The notes beneath the pieces are model-generated. The model had not been told where the DNA came from and ran no database searches. It saw nothing but the letters and a program-made list of their open reading frames with translations. Of a DNA stretch of 64,000 bases, positions 40,009-51,027 are shown in pieces. Made by a program: the position numbers and the translations under genes. Numbering within the stretch: position 1 is the first letter of the stretch; each line of letters opens with the position of its first letter. The stretch is from contig OZ241896.1 in NCBI GenBank assembly GCA_965203565.1, forward strand, positions 248,001-312,000. Reading direction: 5' to 3'. The stretch is from JAAXGX01 sp965203565 (GTDB taxonomy: Bacteria > Acidobacteriota > Vicinamibacteria > Vicinamibacterales > UBA8438).

Positions 40009-41469
40009 GTGCGGTACACTCGCCCGGCAGTGGGCGTCGAGGCGCGGAAACCGTCCGGGCGCGCGTCGCGCGTCGATGCCGTCCGTCTCGCGGTGGTCGT
40101 CTTCGCCGGCGCCGCGCTCTGGATCGTCCCGGCTCCGGACGGCGTGTCGCCGAGGGCGTGGCGGCTCTTCGCCGTCTTCGTCGCCACGATGGCCGGGATC
40201 GTCCTGCGGCCGATGCCGATGGGCGCAACGGCGTTCGTGGCGACCGCCTTCGCCGTGCTCTCCGGCGCGCTGACGATCGCGGAGGCGACGGCCGGTTTCG
40301 GCGCGCCGGTGGTCTGGCTGGTGGTGTCGGCGTTCTTCATCGCCACCGCCTTCGTCCGGACCGGGCTCGGCGCGCGCATCGCGTACCACTTCCTGCGCGT
40401 TCTGGGGAAGCGGAGCCTCGGACTGGCGTACGGGTTCGTCGCCGCCGACCTGGTCCTGGCGCCGGCCATCCCCAGCAACACGGCGCGCGCCGGCGGCGTC
40501 ATCCACCCGATCCTCAAGTCGCTCTGCGCCTCGCTCGGCAGCGACGCCGCGCGCGGCGCCGAGCGGCGGATCGCCGCCTATCTGACGCTGACCGCCTATC
40601 AGAGCGTGGTGGTGACCAGCGCGATGTTCCTCACCGCGATGGCGGCGAACCCGCTCGCCGCCGAGCTGGCGGCGCAGCAGGGGGTGGAGATCACCTGGAC
40701 GCTCTGGGCCGCCGCGGCGTTCGCGCCCGGCATGCTGAGCCTCGCGCTCGTGCCGCTGCTGATCCACCGCCTGCATCCCCCCGAGATCACCCACACCCCC
40801 GAGGCGCCGCAACTGGCGCGGAGGCGGCTCCGCGAGATGGGCCGGATGACGCGGGGCGAATGGATCCTTCTGGCGATCTTCGTCCTGCTCCTCGGCTTCT
40901 GGATCGGCGGCGGGGCGCTCGGCGTCAGCGCCGCGGCGACGGCCATGGGCGGCGTGGCGGCGATGCTGATCACGGGCGTCCTGAGCTGGGAGGACGTCCT
41001 CGAGGAGCGAAGCGGGTGGGATACGCTGATCTGGTTCGCGGTGCTCGTCATGATGGCGGGCCAGCTCGGCGCGCTGGGCCTGCTGGACTGGTTCACCGAC
41101 CAGGTGTCCGGCGCGCTGGGGAACGGGCGCTGGCTCCCGACGTTCGTGACCCTCAGCCTGATCTACTTCTACGCGCACTACTTCTTCGCGTCGAACACCG
41201 CCCACGTGACCGCTCTGTACGCGCCGTTCCTGGCGCTCGCCCTGGCGGTGGGGACGCCGCCCCTCCTGGCGGCGCTCCTGCTCGCCTTCTTCAGCAACCT
41301 TTTCGCGTCGATGACCCACTACGGCACGGCGGCGGCGCCGATCCTGTTCGGGTCGGGCAACGTCGACGTAGGCGCGTGGTGGAGGATCGGGGCGATCGTC
41401 AGCGTGGTGAACGTTACGATCTGGCTGGGCGCGGGCAGCCTCTGGTGGCGCGCGCTGGGGCTGTGGTGA
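40009..41469 (+). CDS. DASS/SLC13-family dicarboxylate (anion) transporter
   Basis: 486 residues from GTG at 40009; a GTG at 40030 is also possible. About twelve membrane segments. Family marks: the first conserved loop with APAIPSNTARAGGVIHPI (about residue 150) and the second with THYGTAAAPILFGSG (about residue 440), the paired Ser-Asn-Thr sodium/substrate motifs of DASS carriers. Closest by eye to plastid 2-oxoglutarate/malate translocator-like (DiT1/CitT) members. Substrate among C4/C5 dicarboxylates or tricarboxylates cannot be fixed. It overlaps the following hydrolase gene by GTGA. Confidence 0.9.
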   Translation: MRYTRPAVGVEARKPSGRASRVDAVRLAVVVFAGAALWIVPAPDGVSPRAWRLFAVFVATMAGIVLRPMPMGATAFVATAFAVLSGALTIAEATAGFGAPVVWLVVSAFFIATAFVRTGLGARIAYHFLRVLGKRSLGLAYGFVAADLVLAPAIPSNTARAGGVIHPILKSLCASLGSDAARGAERRIAAYLTLTAYQSVVVTSAMFLTAMAANPLAAELAAQQGVEITWTLWAAAAFAPGMLSLALVPLLIHRLHPPEITHTPEAPQLARRRLREMGRMTRGEWILLAIFVLLLGFWIGGGALGVSAAATAMGGVAAMLITGVLSWEDVLEERSGWDTLIWFAVLVMMAGQLGALGLLDWFTDQVSGALGNGRWLPTFVTLSLIYFYAHYFFASNTAHVTALYAPFLALALAVGTPPLLAALLLAFFSNLFASMTHYGTAAAPILFGSGNVDVGAWWRIGAIVSVVNVTIWLGAGSLWWRALGLW

Positions 41470-42368
41470 CGGCGCGCCGCCTCGGGATCGGCCTGTCGGC
41501 GGCGGCGCTCGCCGCGGCGCTCGCCTACGCCGCCGCGGCGCTGGTCGTCGCCGACACCCTGACGCGGCCGATCCGCCGCGCGCCGGCCTCTTCGCCCGCC
41601 GTCTTCGACCTGGCGTACGAAGACGTCACCTTCTCCAGCGCCGAGGACGGCATCGCCCTCAGCGGGTGGTTCCTGCCGGCCGAAGGGAGCGTCCGCGCCG
41701 TCGCAGTCGTCCACGGCCGCAACTCCACCCGCACCGGCAACGACGGCGAGCTGGTGGCCCACGCCGCGGCGCTGGTCCGAAGCGGGTACAGCGCGCTGCT
41801 GTTCGACCTGCGCGCCCACGGGCGGTCGGGCGGCAGGCGCTACACCCTGGGGGCGGACGAGCGGCGCGACGTGCTGGGCGCCGGCGCCTACCTGGAAGGC
41901 CGCGGGTTCGCGCCGGCCCGGACCGGCTACTGGGCGCACTCGATGGGGGCCGCCGCCGTCCTGCTCGCCGCCAGCGACCTGGCCGGAGTCCGCGCCATCG
42001 TCGCCGACAGCAGTTTCGCCCGTCTCGACGATCTGCTGGCCGACGAGCTGCCGAACGCGAGCGGGCTGCCGGGCCTGTTCAACCCCGCGATCCTCTTCTT
42101 CGGCCGGACGCTGTTCGGACTGGACGCCGCGGCGGTCAACCCGGTGGAGGCGGTGGCCGGTCTGCCGCCGCGCTCGCTCTTCCTCATCCACGCCGAGGCC
42201 GACGCGCTCATCCCGGTGGATCACGCCGCGCGCCTCGCCGCTGCGGCCGGGCCGGCCGTCCACGACTTCTGGGTCTTTCCGGGCGCGCGGCACGACCGGG
42301 TCTCGGCGGCGGTCCCGGACCGCTACCGATCCCGCGTCCTGGCGTTCTTCGACGAGCGGCTCCGGTAG
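41466..42368 (+). CDS. Alpha/beta hydrolase, membrane-anchored or exported
   Basis: 300 residues from a GTG that overlaps the transporter stop (GTGA). An N-terminal hydrophobic helix (LSAAALAAALAYAAAALVVA) is a signal or anchor. The alpha/beta-hydrolase core has the oxyanion region VAVVHGRNSTRTG, the nucleophile elbow in AHSMGAAAVLLA (the G-x-S-x-G is A-H-S-M-G here), ALIPVDHAAR with the Asp region and a C-terminal GARHDR with the catalytic His. Resembles the YqkD/BEM46-type hydrolases. Substrate unknown; coupling with an anion transporter may be meaningful. Confidence 0.85.
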   Translation: MTARRLGIGLSAAALAAALAYAAAALVVADTLTRPIRRAPASSPAVFDLAYEDVTFSSAEDGIALSGWFLPAEGSVRAVAVVHGRNSTRTGNDGELVAHAAALVRSGYSALLFDLRAHGRSGGRRYTLGADERRDVLGAGAYLEGRGFAPARTGYWAHSMGAAAVLLAASDLAGVRAIVADSSFARLDDLLADELPNASGLPGLFNPAILFFGRTLFGLDAAAVNPVEAVAGLPPRSLFLIHAEADALIPVDHAARLAAAAGPAVHDFWVFPGARHDRVSAAVPDRYRSRVLAFFDERLR

Positions 42369-42384
42369 TTTCCGCCGCGGGCTG

Positions 42385-43098
42385 TCAGCGCGACGCCCAC
42401 TGCGCCCGCATCCAGACGCCGGCCTGCCGGAGCGCGTCGACGTAGCCGCCCATCGCGTAATGGCCCACGCCGGCGAGCTCGGTGAACTCCACCGGCCGGC
42501 CGCGTTCCGCGAGGGCGCGGGCGGCGTCGCGCGCCGGGCCGATCGGGACCAGCTCGTCGTCGCGGCTGTGGATGACGTGGACCGGCATCGGCCCGATCCG
42601 GTCGAGCGGGTTCTCGCGGGGCGCGCCGGCGATAGGGATGGCGCCCGAGAACCGCTCCGGATGGCGCGAGGCCATGAACCATGAACCGGAGCCGCCCATG
42701 CTGAACCCGGTGACCAGCACCCGGCTGCGGTCTATCGGGTGGCGCGCGATCACGTCGTCGAGGAGCGCGAGCACCGACTGCTCGGCTGACGGCTCCGACC
42801 ACCGGCGGTTCGGCGAGTCGGGAGCGACGATGACGGCGTTCCAGTCGCGCAGCGCCGGCTCGACCACCCGATGCAGGAACGGTCCGCCCCGGCTGCCGCC
42901 GCCGGGGTGCAGCGCCAGAACGAGCGGCCGCGGCTCCCCGCCCGCCTCGCGGGGCAGGGCGATCGTGTAGCGCATCTTCCCGTGGCCGGGGACGTCGATC
43001 ACCTCGCTTCGGATACGGGGCGACGAGACGGCCGGCTGCGCGGCCGCGCCGGCCCCGGCCGCGGTCGACGCCGCCACGAGCGCCGCGATAAGCTTCAT
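42385..43098 (-). CDS. Exported esterase/PHB-depolymerase-like alpha/beta hydrolase
   Basis: 237 residues from ATG at 43098 with a signal peptide (MKLIAALVAASTAAGAGAAA). LVLALHPGGGSRGG (oxyanion strand), VTGFSMGGSGSW with the catalytic Ser in GFSMGG (about residue 125), HSRDDELVP for the acid region, and GVGHYAMGGY with the catalytic His. The layout matches feruloyl-esterase/depolymerase-like hydrolases. Convergent with the preceding hydrolase gene and divergent from gltX. Confidence 0.85.
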   Translation of the reverse strand: MKLIAALVAASTAAGAGAAAQPAVSSPRIRSEVIDVPGHGKMRYTIALPREAGGEPRPLVLALHPGGGSRGGPFLHRVVEPALRDWNAVIVAPDSPNRRWSEPSAEQSVLALLDDVIARHPIDRSRVLVTGFSMGGSGSWFMASRHPERFSGAIPIAGAPRENPLDRIGPMPVHVIHSRDDELVPIGPARDAARALAERGRPVEFTELAGVGHYAMGGYVDALRQAGVWMRAQWASR

Positions 43099-43126
43099 GA
43101 CGCGTGATGATACAACAGGGGCCGGC

Positions 43127-44706
43127 GTGACCGTCCGCACCCGGTTCGCGCCCAGCCCCACCGGCTACCTGCACGTCGGCGGCGTTCGGACCGCGCTGTT
43201 CAACTGGCTGTTCGCCCGTCACCATGGCGGCCGGTTCATCCTGCGCATCGACGACACCGACCGGCGGCGCAACGTCGGGGAGGCGCTCCGGCCGATCCTC
43301 GACGGCTTCCGCTGGCTGGGCCTCGACTGGGACGAAGGCCCGGAGGTGGGCGGTCCCCATGCGCCGTACTTCCAGTCGGCCCGGCAGGCGCGGCATCGGG
43401 AGGCGGTGGAGCAGCTGCTCGCCAGCGGTTTCGCCTACCGCGACTACGCGACCGCAGACGAGATCCGGGCCGAGCGCGAGGCGGCGCAGCGCCGGGGCGA
43501 GCGGTTCCTGTACAGCCGGCGCTGGATGGCCGAGACCGACGCGCAGGCCGCCGCGTTCGAGGCGGAGGGCCGCCGGCCCGCGGTGCGGCTCAAGATGCCG
43601 CGCGACGGCGTCTGCTCGTTCGACGACCGGGTGCGCGGACGTGTGACGTTCGAGTGGACGCTGGAGCAGGACCACGTGGTGCAACGGGCCGACGGCAGTT
43701 GCCTCTACCACCTCGCCAGCGCGGTGGACGACCACGACTGCCGGATCACCCACGTGATCCGGGCGGTGGAGCACCTCTCGAACACGCCGCGGCAGATCTT
43801 CATCGCCCGCGCGCTCGGCTACGACCCGCCGGTCTGGGCGCACCTGCCGTACGTGGCCGAGCCGGGGAGCGGCGAGAAGCTGAGCAAGCGGAAGGTCGGC
43901 GCCTACCTGAACCATCCGGAGTTCCGCAAGCTGCACGACCACGGCGCGGCCGTCATGGCGGCGCTCGGCGAGGCGGCCGACGCCGGGTCGTTCAACCCGC
44001 TGGTGGTCGACTTCTACCGCCAGGTCGGGTACCGGCCGGAAGCGCTGCTCAACTACCTCCTCCTGCTCGGCTGGTCGCTCGACGACCGGACGGAGATGTT
44101 CACCATCGACGAAATGATCGAGCGCTTCTCGCTCGATCGCGTCAACCGGTCGGCGGCCGGCTTCGACCCGCCGAAGCTGCTGGCGTTCGAGGAGCGGTAC
44201 ATGCAGCAACTGACGGTCGCGGAGAAGGCGGCGGCGGCGGCGCCGTTCCTCCAGCGGTGCGGCGCGCTCCCCGACGCGCCGTCGCCGGCCGACCTCGACC
44301 GGGTGTCGCGCGTCGTCGCGGCGGCCGGCGACCGGCTCAAGGCGGCCGGCGACGTCGTGCGCTATCTCGAGTTCTTCCGGCCGGACGATGCGTTCCCGTA
44401 CGACCGGAAGGCGTTCGACAAGCGGGTCCGGGCCGACGGCGCGGCGGAGCGCCTGGCGCGCTTCCGGGCGGTGCTGGAGACGGTCGAACCGTTCGACGCC
44501 GCCGCGCTCGCCGCCGCCATGCGCCGGTTCGTCGAGGCGGAAGCCATCCCGATCGGCCGGATCATCCACGCCGTGCGGGTCGCGGTGACCGGGAAGGCGG
44601 TCGGGTTCGGCCTGTTCGACGGCCTGGAGATACTGGGGCGCGAGGCGTGCCTGGCCCGGATCGACCGGGCGCTGGCGCGGCTGGCCGCCGACGGAACGGA
44701 GCAGGC

Positions 44707-44710
<4 letters not shown>
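43127..44710 (+). CDS. gltX: Glutamyl-tRNA synthetase
   Basis: About 527 residues from GTG at 43127, which follows AGGGG; an ATG at 43097 would overlap the divergent esterase start and adds ten unusual residues. Class I synthetase charging tRNA-Glu. RFAPSPTGYLHVGGVRTALFN (in two parts) holds the HIGH-like HVGG motif, and GEKLSKRKVG the KMSKS-like loop. The C-terminal anticodon-binding cage is complete. The gene overlaps glnS by ATGA. Because glnS is present, this enzyme need not mischarge tRNA-Gln, but discriminating behaviour was not established here. Confidence 0.95.
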
Positions 44711-46458
<1,748 letters not shown>

Positions 46459-46644
46459 CCCGGCGGCACGGAAACCGCGGCGTCCATGAACATGCGCGAG
46501 CTTCCTGCGCCGGCGAAGAGCGACCAAGACCGTCTGGACGCGACGTGGAGACGGTCCGCGGGCGCGATGGAAGCGCGCGGGAGGGTAGGTGCAGTCCTTC
46601 CGAGAGAGCCGCGACAGGGGCGCGCCGCGTGATATCGTTTGCGC

Positions 46645-47136
46645 ATGAGCATCCTTGACCTCAACGACGCGCCGCCGCCGTTGGACGCCGGCGAGTCCGG
46701 CGACGAGCCTGCGGAATCCGCATCGTCCGCCTTCGACACGAGCGCGCTGACCGCACCCGCCGGGCCGGCCGCGGCGCCGGCGGCCGCGTCGTCGCCGGAG
46801 GCGCCGGTCGAGGGCGACCCGCTGAAGACGCTCGAGCTGAAGCCGAAGATCGTCGAGCAGCTTTCGACGGTGTTCGACCCGGAGATCCCGGTCAATATTT
46901 ACGAGCTCGGCCTGATCTACGACGTCGTGGTCGACGCGCAGGGCCTGGCCGTCATCCGGATGACGCTGACGGCTCCCGGTTGTCCCGCCGCCGTCACCCT
47001 GCCGGCCGAAGTGCAGGGGAAGGTCAAGGCGATCGACGGCGTCAGCGACGCCCGCGTCGATCTGGTCTGGGACCCGCCGTGGGACAAGGACCGGATGTCC
47101 GACGCCGCGAAGCTGCAGCTCGGGATCTTCGACTGA
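46645..47136 (+). CDS. sufT: MIP18/DUF59-family iron-sulfur assembly protein, SufT-like
   Basis: 163 residues from the ATG at 46645. The first 60 residues are Ala/Pro/Ser/Glu-rich and probably disordered, longer than in most SufT proteins. The DUF59 domain follows: VEQLSTVFDPEIPVNIYELGLIYD (in two parts), MTLTAPGCPAAVTLPAEV with the conserved cysteine, and VDLVWDPPWDKDRMS. SufT helps mature iron-sulfur proteins. No other suf gene is adjacent. The 186 bases upstream (46459-46644) hold no recognised gene. Confidence 0.9.
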   Translation: MSILDLNDAPPPLDAGESGDEPAESASSAFDTSALTAPAGPAAAPAAASSPEAPVEGDPLKTLELKPKIVEQLSTVFDPEIPVNIYELGLIYDVVVDAQGLAVIRMTLTAPGCPAAVTLPAEVQGKVKAIDGVSDARVDLVWDPPWDKDRMSDAAKLQLGIFD

Positions 47137-47226
47137 CCGCGCTTCGGCCGCGCGCTTTTCAACAGCCGCCGCCCGTTCTTCAACGACAAGCTCCAGGTGA
47201 GCGCCGGCGTCGCCGTGAGTTTCTGA
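47137..47226 (+). pseudogene. Possible C-terminal remnant of an outer-membrane beta-barrel protein
   Basis: Directly after the sufT stop, a frame reads RALFNSRRPFFNDKLQVSAG and ends in VAVSF before TGA at 47224-47226. Alternating residues and a final phenylalanine are typical of the last strand of an outer-membrane barrel. No start, signal or earlier strands are present. This may be chance in GC-rich DNA. Confidence 0.25.
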
Positions 47227-47308
47227 GCCGGTTTTTCGCCGGACGACGTACTCCTCCAATAGAACGGCATGAAGCGGCGGCCTGCGGGCCGCGCGGAAGG
47301 AGGAGCCG

Positions 47309-47977
47309 ATGGAAGCGACGGCGACGATCGGACACGTCCGGGAGCACGGCGGCATCCTGGCGCGCGTGGAGCGGCGGGCCCTGATCTGGATGGCCGAGCG
47401 CCTGCCGTCCCGGATCAACGCAGACCATCTCACCGGGTTGGGCCTGCTCGCCATGGTCGGGGTCGGAACGGCGTACTGGGCCTCGAACTGGAGCGAGTGG
47501 GCGCTGATCGGGGCGGTCGCCGGCCTGGGGCTCCACTGGCTGGGCGACAGCCTCGACGGGACGGTCGCGCGGGTCCGGGGCCGCCAGCGCCCGCGGTACG
47601 GCTTCTACGTCGACCACGTCGCGGACGTGGCGAGCATGCTGCTCCTGTGCGGCGGACTGGCGCTGTCGCCCTACATGAGTCCGGCCGCGGCGCTGCTGCT
47701 GCTCGCCGCGTACCTGGCGGTGTCCGTCGAGACCTGTCTCGCGGCGCATGCGTGCGGCGTCTTTCGCCTGTCGTTCATGAAGGTCGGGCCGACCGAGCTT
47801 CGCATCCTGCTGGCCGCGGGCACGCTCTGCCTGCCGGGACGGAATCCCGCGGTCGAGCTGTTCGGCGGGACGTTTCTGCTGCTCGACGTCGGCGGCGCGG
47901 CGGCGGCGGCCGGCATGCTGGCCGCGCTGGCGATCTCCGCCGTCCGGAACGGACGCGCCCTCTACAGCCCGTGGTGA
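47309..47977 (+). CDS. CDP-alcohol phosphatidyltransferase family protein
   Basis: 222 residues with an AAGGAGGAG site before the ATG. The CDP-alcohol phosphotransferase motif (D-x2-DG-x2-AR-x8-G-x3-D-x3-D) is complete, starting at Asp80: GDSLDGTVARVRGRQRPRYG and then FYVDHVAD. Five or six membrane helices surround it. Makes a phospholipid or inositol-type lipid from a CDP-activated alcohol; the exact alcohol is unclear. The last codons and stop (SPW then TGA) are encoded by the left end of MITE copy 3, so the original C-terminus has been replaced. Confidence 0.88.
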   Translation: MEATATIGHVREHGGILARVERRALIWMAERLPSRINADHLTGLGLLAMVGVGTAYWASNWSEWALIGAVAGLGLHWLGDSLDGTVARVRGRQRPRYGFYVDHVADVASMLLLCGGLALSPYMSPAAALLLLAAYLAVSVETCLAAHACGVFRLSFMKVGPTELRILLAAGTLCLPGRNPAVELFGGTFLLLDVGGAAAAAGMLAALAISAVRNGRALYSPW

Positions 47978-48122
47978 AAGTCCCCGCTGCATTCGAGCAG
48001 CGATGCATCCCGCCTGACGGCGTTGTTCGTCGGCTGCGTATGCCCAATATGCGCCCTCCTCACGCCTTGTCAGCCGGGCGCCTCGCCGCTCTCGGTACGA
48101 CGCGGGGTTCCACCACGGGCTG
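47965..48122 (+). mobile_element. MITE-like element, copy 3
   Basis: 158 bases with full terminal inverted repeats (CAGCCCGTGGTG / CCACCACGGGCTG) and a perfect flanking direct repeat TCTA (47961-47964 and 48123-48126). It shares the GGTGAAAG left end and GGTRCGACGCGGG right portion with copy 4, a second subgroup. Its first bases encode the last residues and stop of the preceding gene; its right end lies 25 bases before the GtrA start codon. Confidence 0.87.
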
Positions 48123-48147
48123 TCTATCGCGCCGAGCCGATCGCCGG

Positions 48148-48633
48148 GTGACCGTGTGGATGCTCACGGCGAGTCGCAGCGGCGTGCGGCGGTGGCTGGC
48201 GTTCCAGGCGGTGGGCGTCGCCGGCGTCGGCGTGCAGTTGCTGACGCTGGCCGTCCTCACCGAGCTCGTGCGCCTCGACTACCTCGCGTCCACGGCCCTG
48301 GCGGTGGAGACGGCCATCCTCCACAACTTCTTCTGGCACGAGCGGTGGACGTGGGGGGACCGGCGCGCCGCGCGCCGCCGGACATGGGGACGCCTGGCGC
48401 GGTTCAACGCCGTCTCGGGCGCCGGAGCGATCTCGGCCAACGTCGTGCTTACGGGCCTGTATGCGGCGGCGTTTGGCGTCCATTACCTGTTCGCGAATAT
48501 GATGGCGATCGCGTCGTGGTCGCTGGTGAACTTCCTGGCGAACGACCGCTTCGTGTTTCGCCCGGCGGAGGAGGATCCGGCCGCCGCGGAAGGGCGGTTT
48601 GGCGCGGGCGCCGGCGGAGGAATCGGACGATGA
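48148..48633 (+). CDS. GtrA-family membrane protein
   Basis: About 161 residues from GTG at 48148; GTG 48154 or ATG 48160 are alternatives. Four hydrophobic helices: FQAVGVAGVGVQLLTLAVLT, then HNFFWHERWTW, and AISANVVLTGLYAAAFGVHY, typical of GtrA/PF04138, proteins that help move polyprenyl-linked sugars or take part in surface polysaccharide synthesis. Its leader is formed by MITE copy 3. It overlaps the next gene by ATGA. Confidence 0.88.
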   Translation: MTVWMLTASRSGVRRWLAFQAVGVAGVGVQLLTLAVLTELVRLDYLASTALAVETAILHNFFWHERWTWGDRRAARRRTWGRLARFNAVSGAGAISANVVLTGLYAAAFGVHYLFANMMAIASWSLVNFLANDRFVFRPAEEDPAAAEGRFGAGAGGGIGR

Positions 48634-49502
48634 CCGGTTGGCGGCGAGCGTTCTTCGGCAGGCGGCCGGCGCGGGGCGCGGCGCTGGCGATCGCGCTGGC
48701 CGCCACCGACTCGGCCGGTCTCGGCGCGGCCGAGCTGAAGACTGAAACGATCGCCGCCTGGAACCGCTACGTCGAGGCGACGGAGCGCCGCATAGACCGC
48801 GAGCTCGCGGACGGCGGCCGGTTCCTCGTCCTCGACTTCCTCGACGACGCGGCGCAAGCCCGCCGGGAAGTGCTGTCCGGCCGCGTGCTCATCGAACGGA
48901 TGGAGACGCGCGACGAGCAGGACGGGCGCATCGACGTGCCGAAAGGCGCCATCCACCACTGGCGCGGCGTCATCCTGATTCCGAACGCCGGCCTGGACCG
49001 GGTGATCGACGGTCTCCTGCACACGATACCGCCGGAGGAGCTGCAGAGCGACGTCATCGAATCGCGCGTCCTTTCCCGCGACGGCGACGCGCTGCGGATG
49101 TTCCTCAGAGTGAGCCGAAAGGCGGTGGTCACCCTGCACTACAACACCGAGCATGCGGTGGAGTACGTGCGCCCCGGCGGCGGCCGGGCCTGGATGCGCA
49201 GCGTGGCGACCCGGATCGCCGAACTGGACGATCCCGATTCGCCGTCGGAGCGCGAGAAGCCGGTGGGCCGCGACCGGGGGTTCCTCTGGCGGATGAACCT
49301 GTACTGGCGCTACCAGCAGCTAGGCGACGGCGTCGTGATCGAATGCGAGGTCCTGACGCTGAGCCGATCCATCCCGGTGCTGATGCGCTGGATGATCTCG
49401 CCGATCGTCAACCGGGAGTCGCGCTCCGCGTTGTCCGACACGCTGCGCTCGATGGCGGCGCGACTGGGCTCCGGCCCGGCGGCGCCCGCGGACGGACACT
49501 GA
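48630..49502 (+). CDS. Exported SRPBCC/START-like protein of unknown function
   Basis: 290 residues, ATG overlapping the GtrA stop. Basic N-terminus plus hydrophobic segment suggests a signal peptide (about 1-34). The mature part has VLSGRVLIERM, AIHHWRGVILIPNAGLDRVI (a helix-grip-like start) and ends LSRSIPVLMRWMISPIVNRE, a pattern seen in SRPBCC/START-like proteins. No catalytic residues are evident. Operon position suggests a role with the lipid- or glycan-related membrane genes. Confidence 0.7.
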   Translation: MTGWRRAFFGRRPARGAALAIALAATDSAGLGAAELKTETIAAWNRYVEATERRIDRELADGGRFLVLDFLDDAAQARREVLSGRVLIERMETRDEQDGRIDVPKGAIHHWRGVILIPNAGLDRVIDGLLHTIPPEELQSDVIESRVLSRDGDALRMFLRVSRKAVVTLHYNTEHAVEYVRPGGGRAWMRSVATRIAELDDPDSPSEREKPVGRDRGFLWRMNLYWRYQQLGDGVVIECEVLTLSRSIPVLMRWMISPIVNRESRSALSDTLRSMAARLGSGPAAPADGH

Positions 49503-49515
49503 CCGCGCCGCGGCG

Positions 49516-51027
49516 TCACCCGTGCGGGAAGGCGGCGCGCGTCGTCGCCGGCTCCATCACGTACGCAATCACCGCGACCGAGATCGCCATCGCGATGAAG
49601 AGCGCCGCCCAGAGCCCCTGGGAGGGGACGAGGACCGCCGCGACGGACAGCAGCAGGATCGCGAAGGCGGCGTCCGAAAGCCGCCGCCAGGCGGACGTCC
49701 GGCGGCGCTGCTCGGCAAGCTCGGCCGGATAGACCCGCGACGTGAACCAGAGGTGCAGCCGCACGTTCGCCGCCGCGCCGACGATGGCGGCCCCCGCGAC
49801 GAACGCCGCCAGGCCCCAGCCGCCGGGTACGGACTGGCGCATCAGCCACAGCGGACAGAGAGCCGCGCCGTACAGCGCGCTGACGGCCACCTGGTGGAAC
49901 CGCCACCACCAGAGCGGCGACGACGTTTCCCCGCGGCGCGGCGGCCGGCCGCCCGGCGGCGCAGAAAGCGGTTCGGCGGCCGGCGTTCCCGGGCTTGCTA
50001 TCTCGTCCAGATCGGCGCTCAGCGCTTCGGCGCCGGGGTACCGGTCGCGCGGGTCCTTTGCGAGGCACGTCATGATGACGCGCGCGAGCGCGGCGGGACA
50101 GTCCGGCCGGACCGGTTCGATCGCCGGCGGGTCGGCTTCGAGGACCCGTGCGGCCGTAGAGCCGTCGTCGGCGCCGCGGAACGGATGCCGCCCGGCGACC
50201 AGCTCGTAGAGCAGCACGCCGAACGAGAACTGATCCGCGCGCGCGTCGGCCGGTCCGCCGCGCAGGATCTCCGGCGCCACGTAGCCGGGCGTGCCGGGCG
50301 CGCCGCCCGGCCTGGTCAGCGGCGCGCCGGCGTCCGGTCCGCCGCCGCCGGGCTCGAACCGCGCCAGTCCGAAGTCGACCACCTTGACGCCGCCGTCGGG
50401 GGTCAGGATGACGTTGTCCGGCTTCAGGTCCCGATGCACGACGCCGCCGGCGTGCGCTGCGCCCAGGGCGCGCGCGACGTTCACGGCGATCGGCAGGACT
50501 TCGTCGATCGGGATCGTCCCGCCGCGCGCCGCCGTCATCGCGGCGAGCGCAAGGCCGGGGACGTACTCGCACACCAGGTAGAGCTGGCCGTCGAATTCCT
50601 CCAGGGCGAACACCGTCGCTATCCCCGGGTGCGAGAGGGCGGCGGCGGCCATCGCTTCACGCCGCAGCCGTTCGCGGAGCTGCCGGTCGTGGGTGAAGGC
50701 CGGCGGCAGCGCCTTGACGGCGACCGGCCGCCGGAGCCGGGTGTCCAGGCCGCGGTAGACGACGCCCATCCCGCCCCGGCCGATCAGGCTCTCGATCCGG
50801 TACGGGCCGAGCCGGCGCCCGATCAGCGCGTCGCCGGTGTCCATCGCCGCCGCGGGCCGGTCCAGGACGCTCGGGTCGGCGTACGCCCGCAGCAGCGATT
50901 GCGCCTCGCCGCGGAGCGCCGCGTCGTCCGCGCACGCCGCTTCGAGGAAGGCGTCCCGCGTCGCCGGATCACGCTCCAGGGCGGCGTGGAACAGGTCGTT
51001 GAGCCGCCGCCAGCGGTCAGCGTCCAC
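49516..51027 (-). CDS. Serine/threonine protein kinase with C-terminal membrane region
   Basis: 503 residues from GTG at 51027. The N-terminal 65 residues are helical (WRRLNDLFHAALERDP), as in kinases linked to ECF sigma factors. Kinase domain about 75-330: GRGGMGVVYRG loop, VAVKALP with the ATP-binding Lys, HRDLKPDNVIL catalytic loop, VVDFGLARF and APEILRGGPADARADQFSFG. About four transmembrane helices follow (380-490). The membrane part has no extracellular sensor. It overlaps the end of the ECF sigma gene by 11 bases, so the pair is coupled. Confidence 0.93.
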   Translation of the reverse strand: MDADRWRRLNDLFHAALERDPATRDAFLEAACADDAALRGEAQSLLRAYADPSVLDRPAAAMDTGDALIGRRLGPYRIESLIGRGGMGVVYRGLDTRLRRPVAVKALPPAFTHDRQLRERLRREAMAAAALSHPGIATVFALEEFDGQLYLVCEYVPGLALAAMTAARGGTIPIDEVLPIAVNVARALGAAHAGGVVHRDLKPDNVILTPDGGVKVVDFGLARFEPGGGGPDAGAPLTRPGGAPGTPGYVAPEILRGGPADARADQFSFGVLLYELVAGRHPFRGADDGSTAARVLEADPPAIEPVRPDCPAALARVIMTCLAKDPRDRYPGAEALSADLDEIASPGTPAAEPLSAPPGGRPPRRGETSSPLWWWRFHQVAVSALYGAALCPLWLMRQSVPGGWGLAAFVAGAAIVGAAANVRLHLWFTSRVYPAELAEQRRRTSAWRRLSDAAFAILLLSVAAVLVPSQGLWAALFIAMAISVAVIAYVMEPATTRAAFPHG

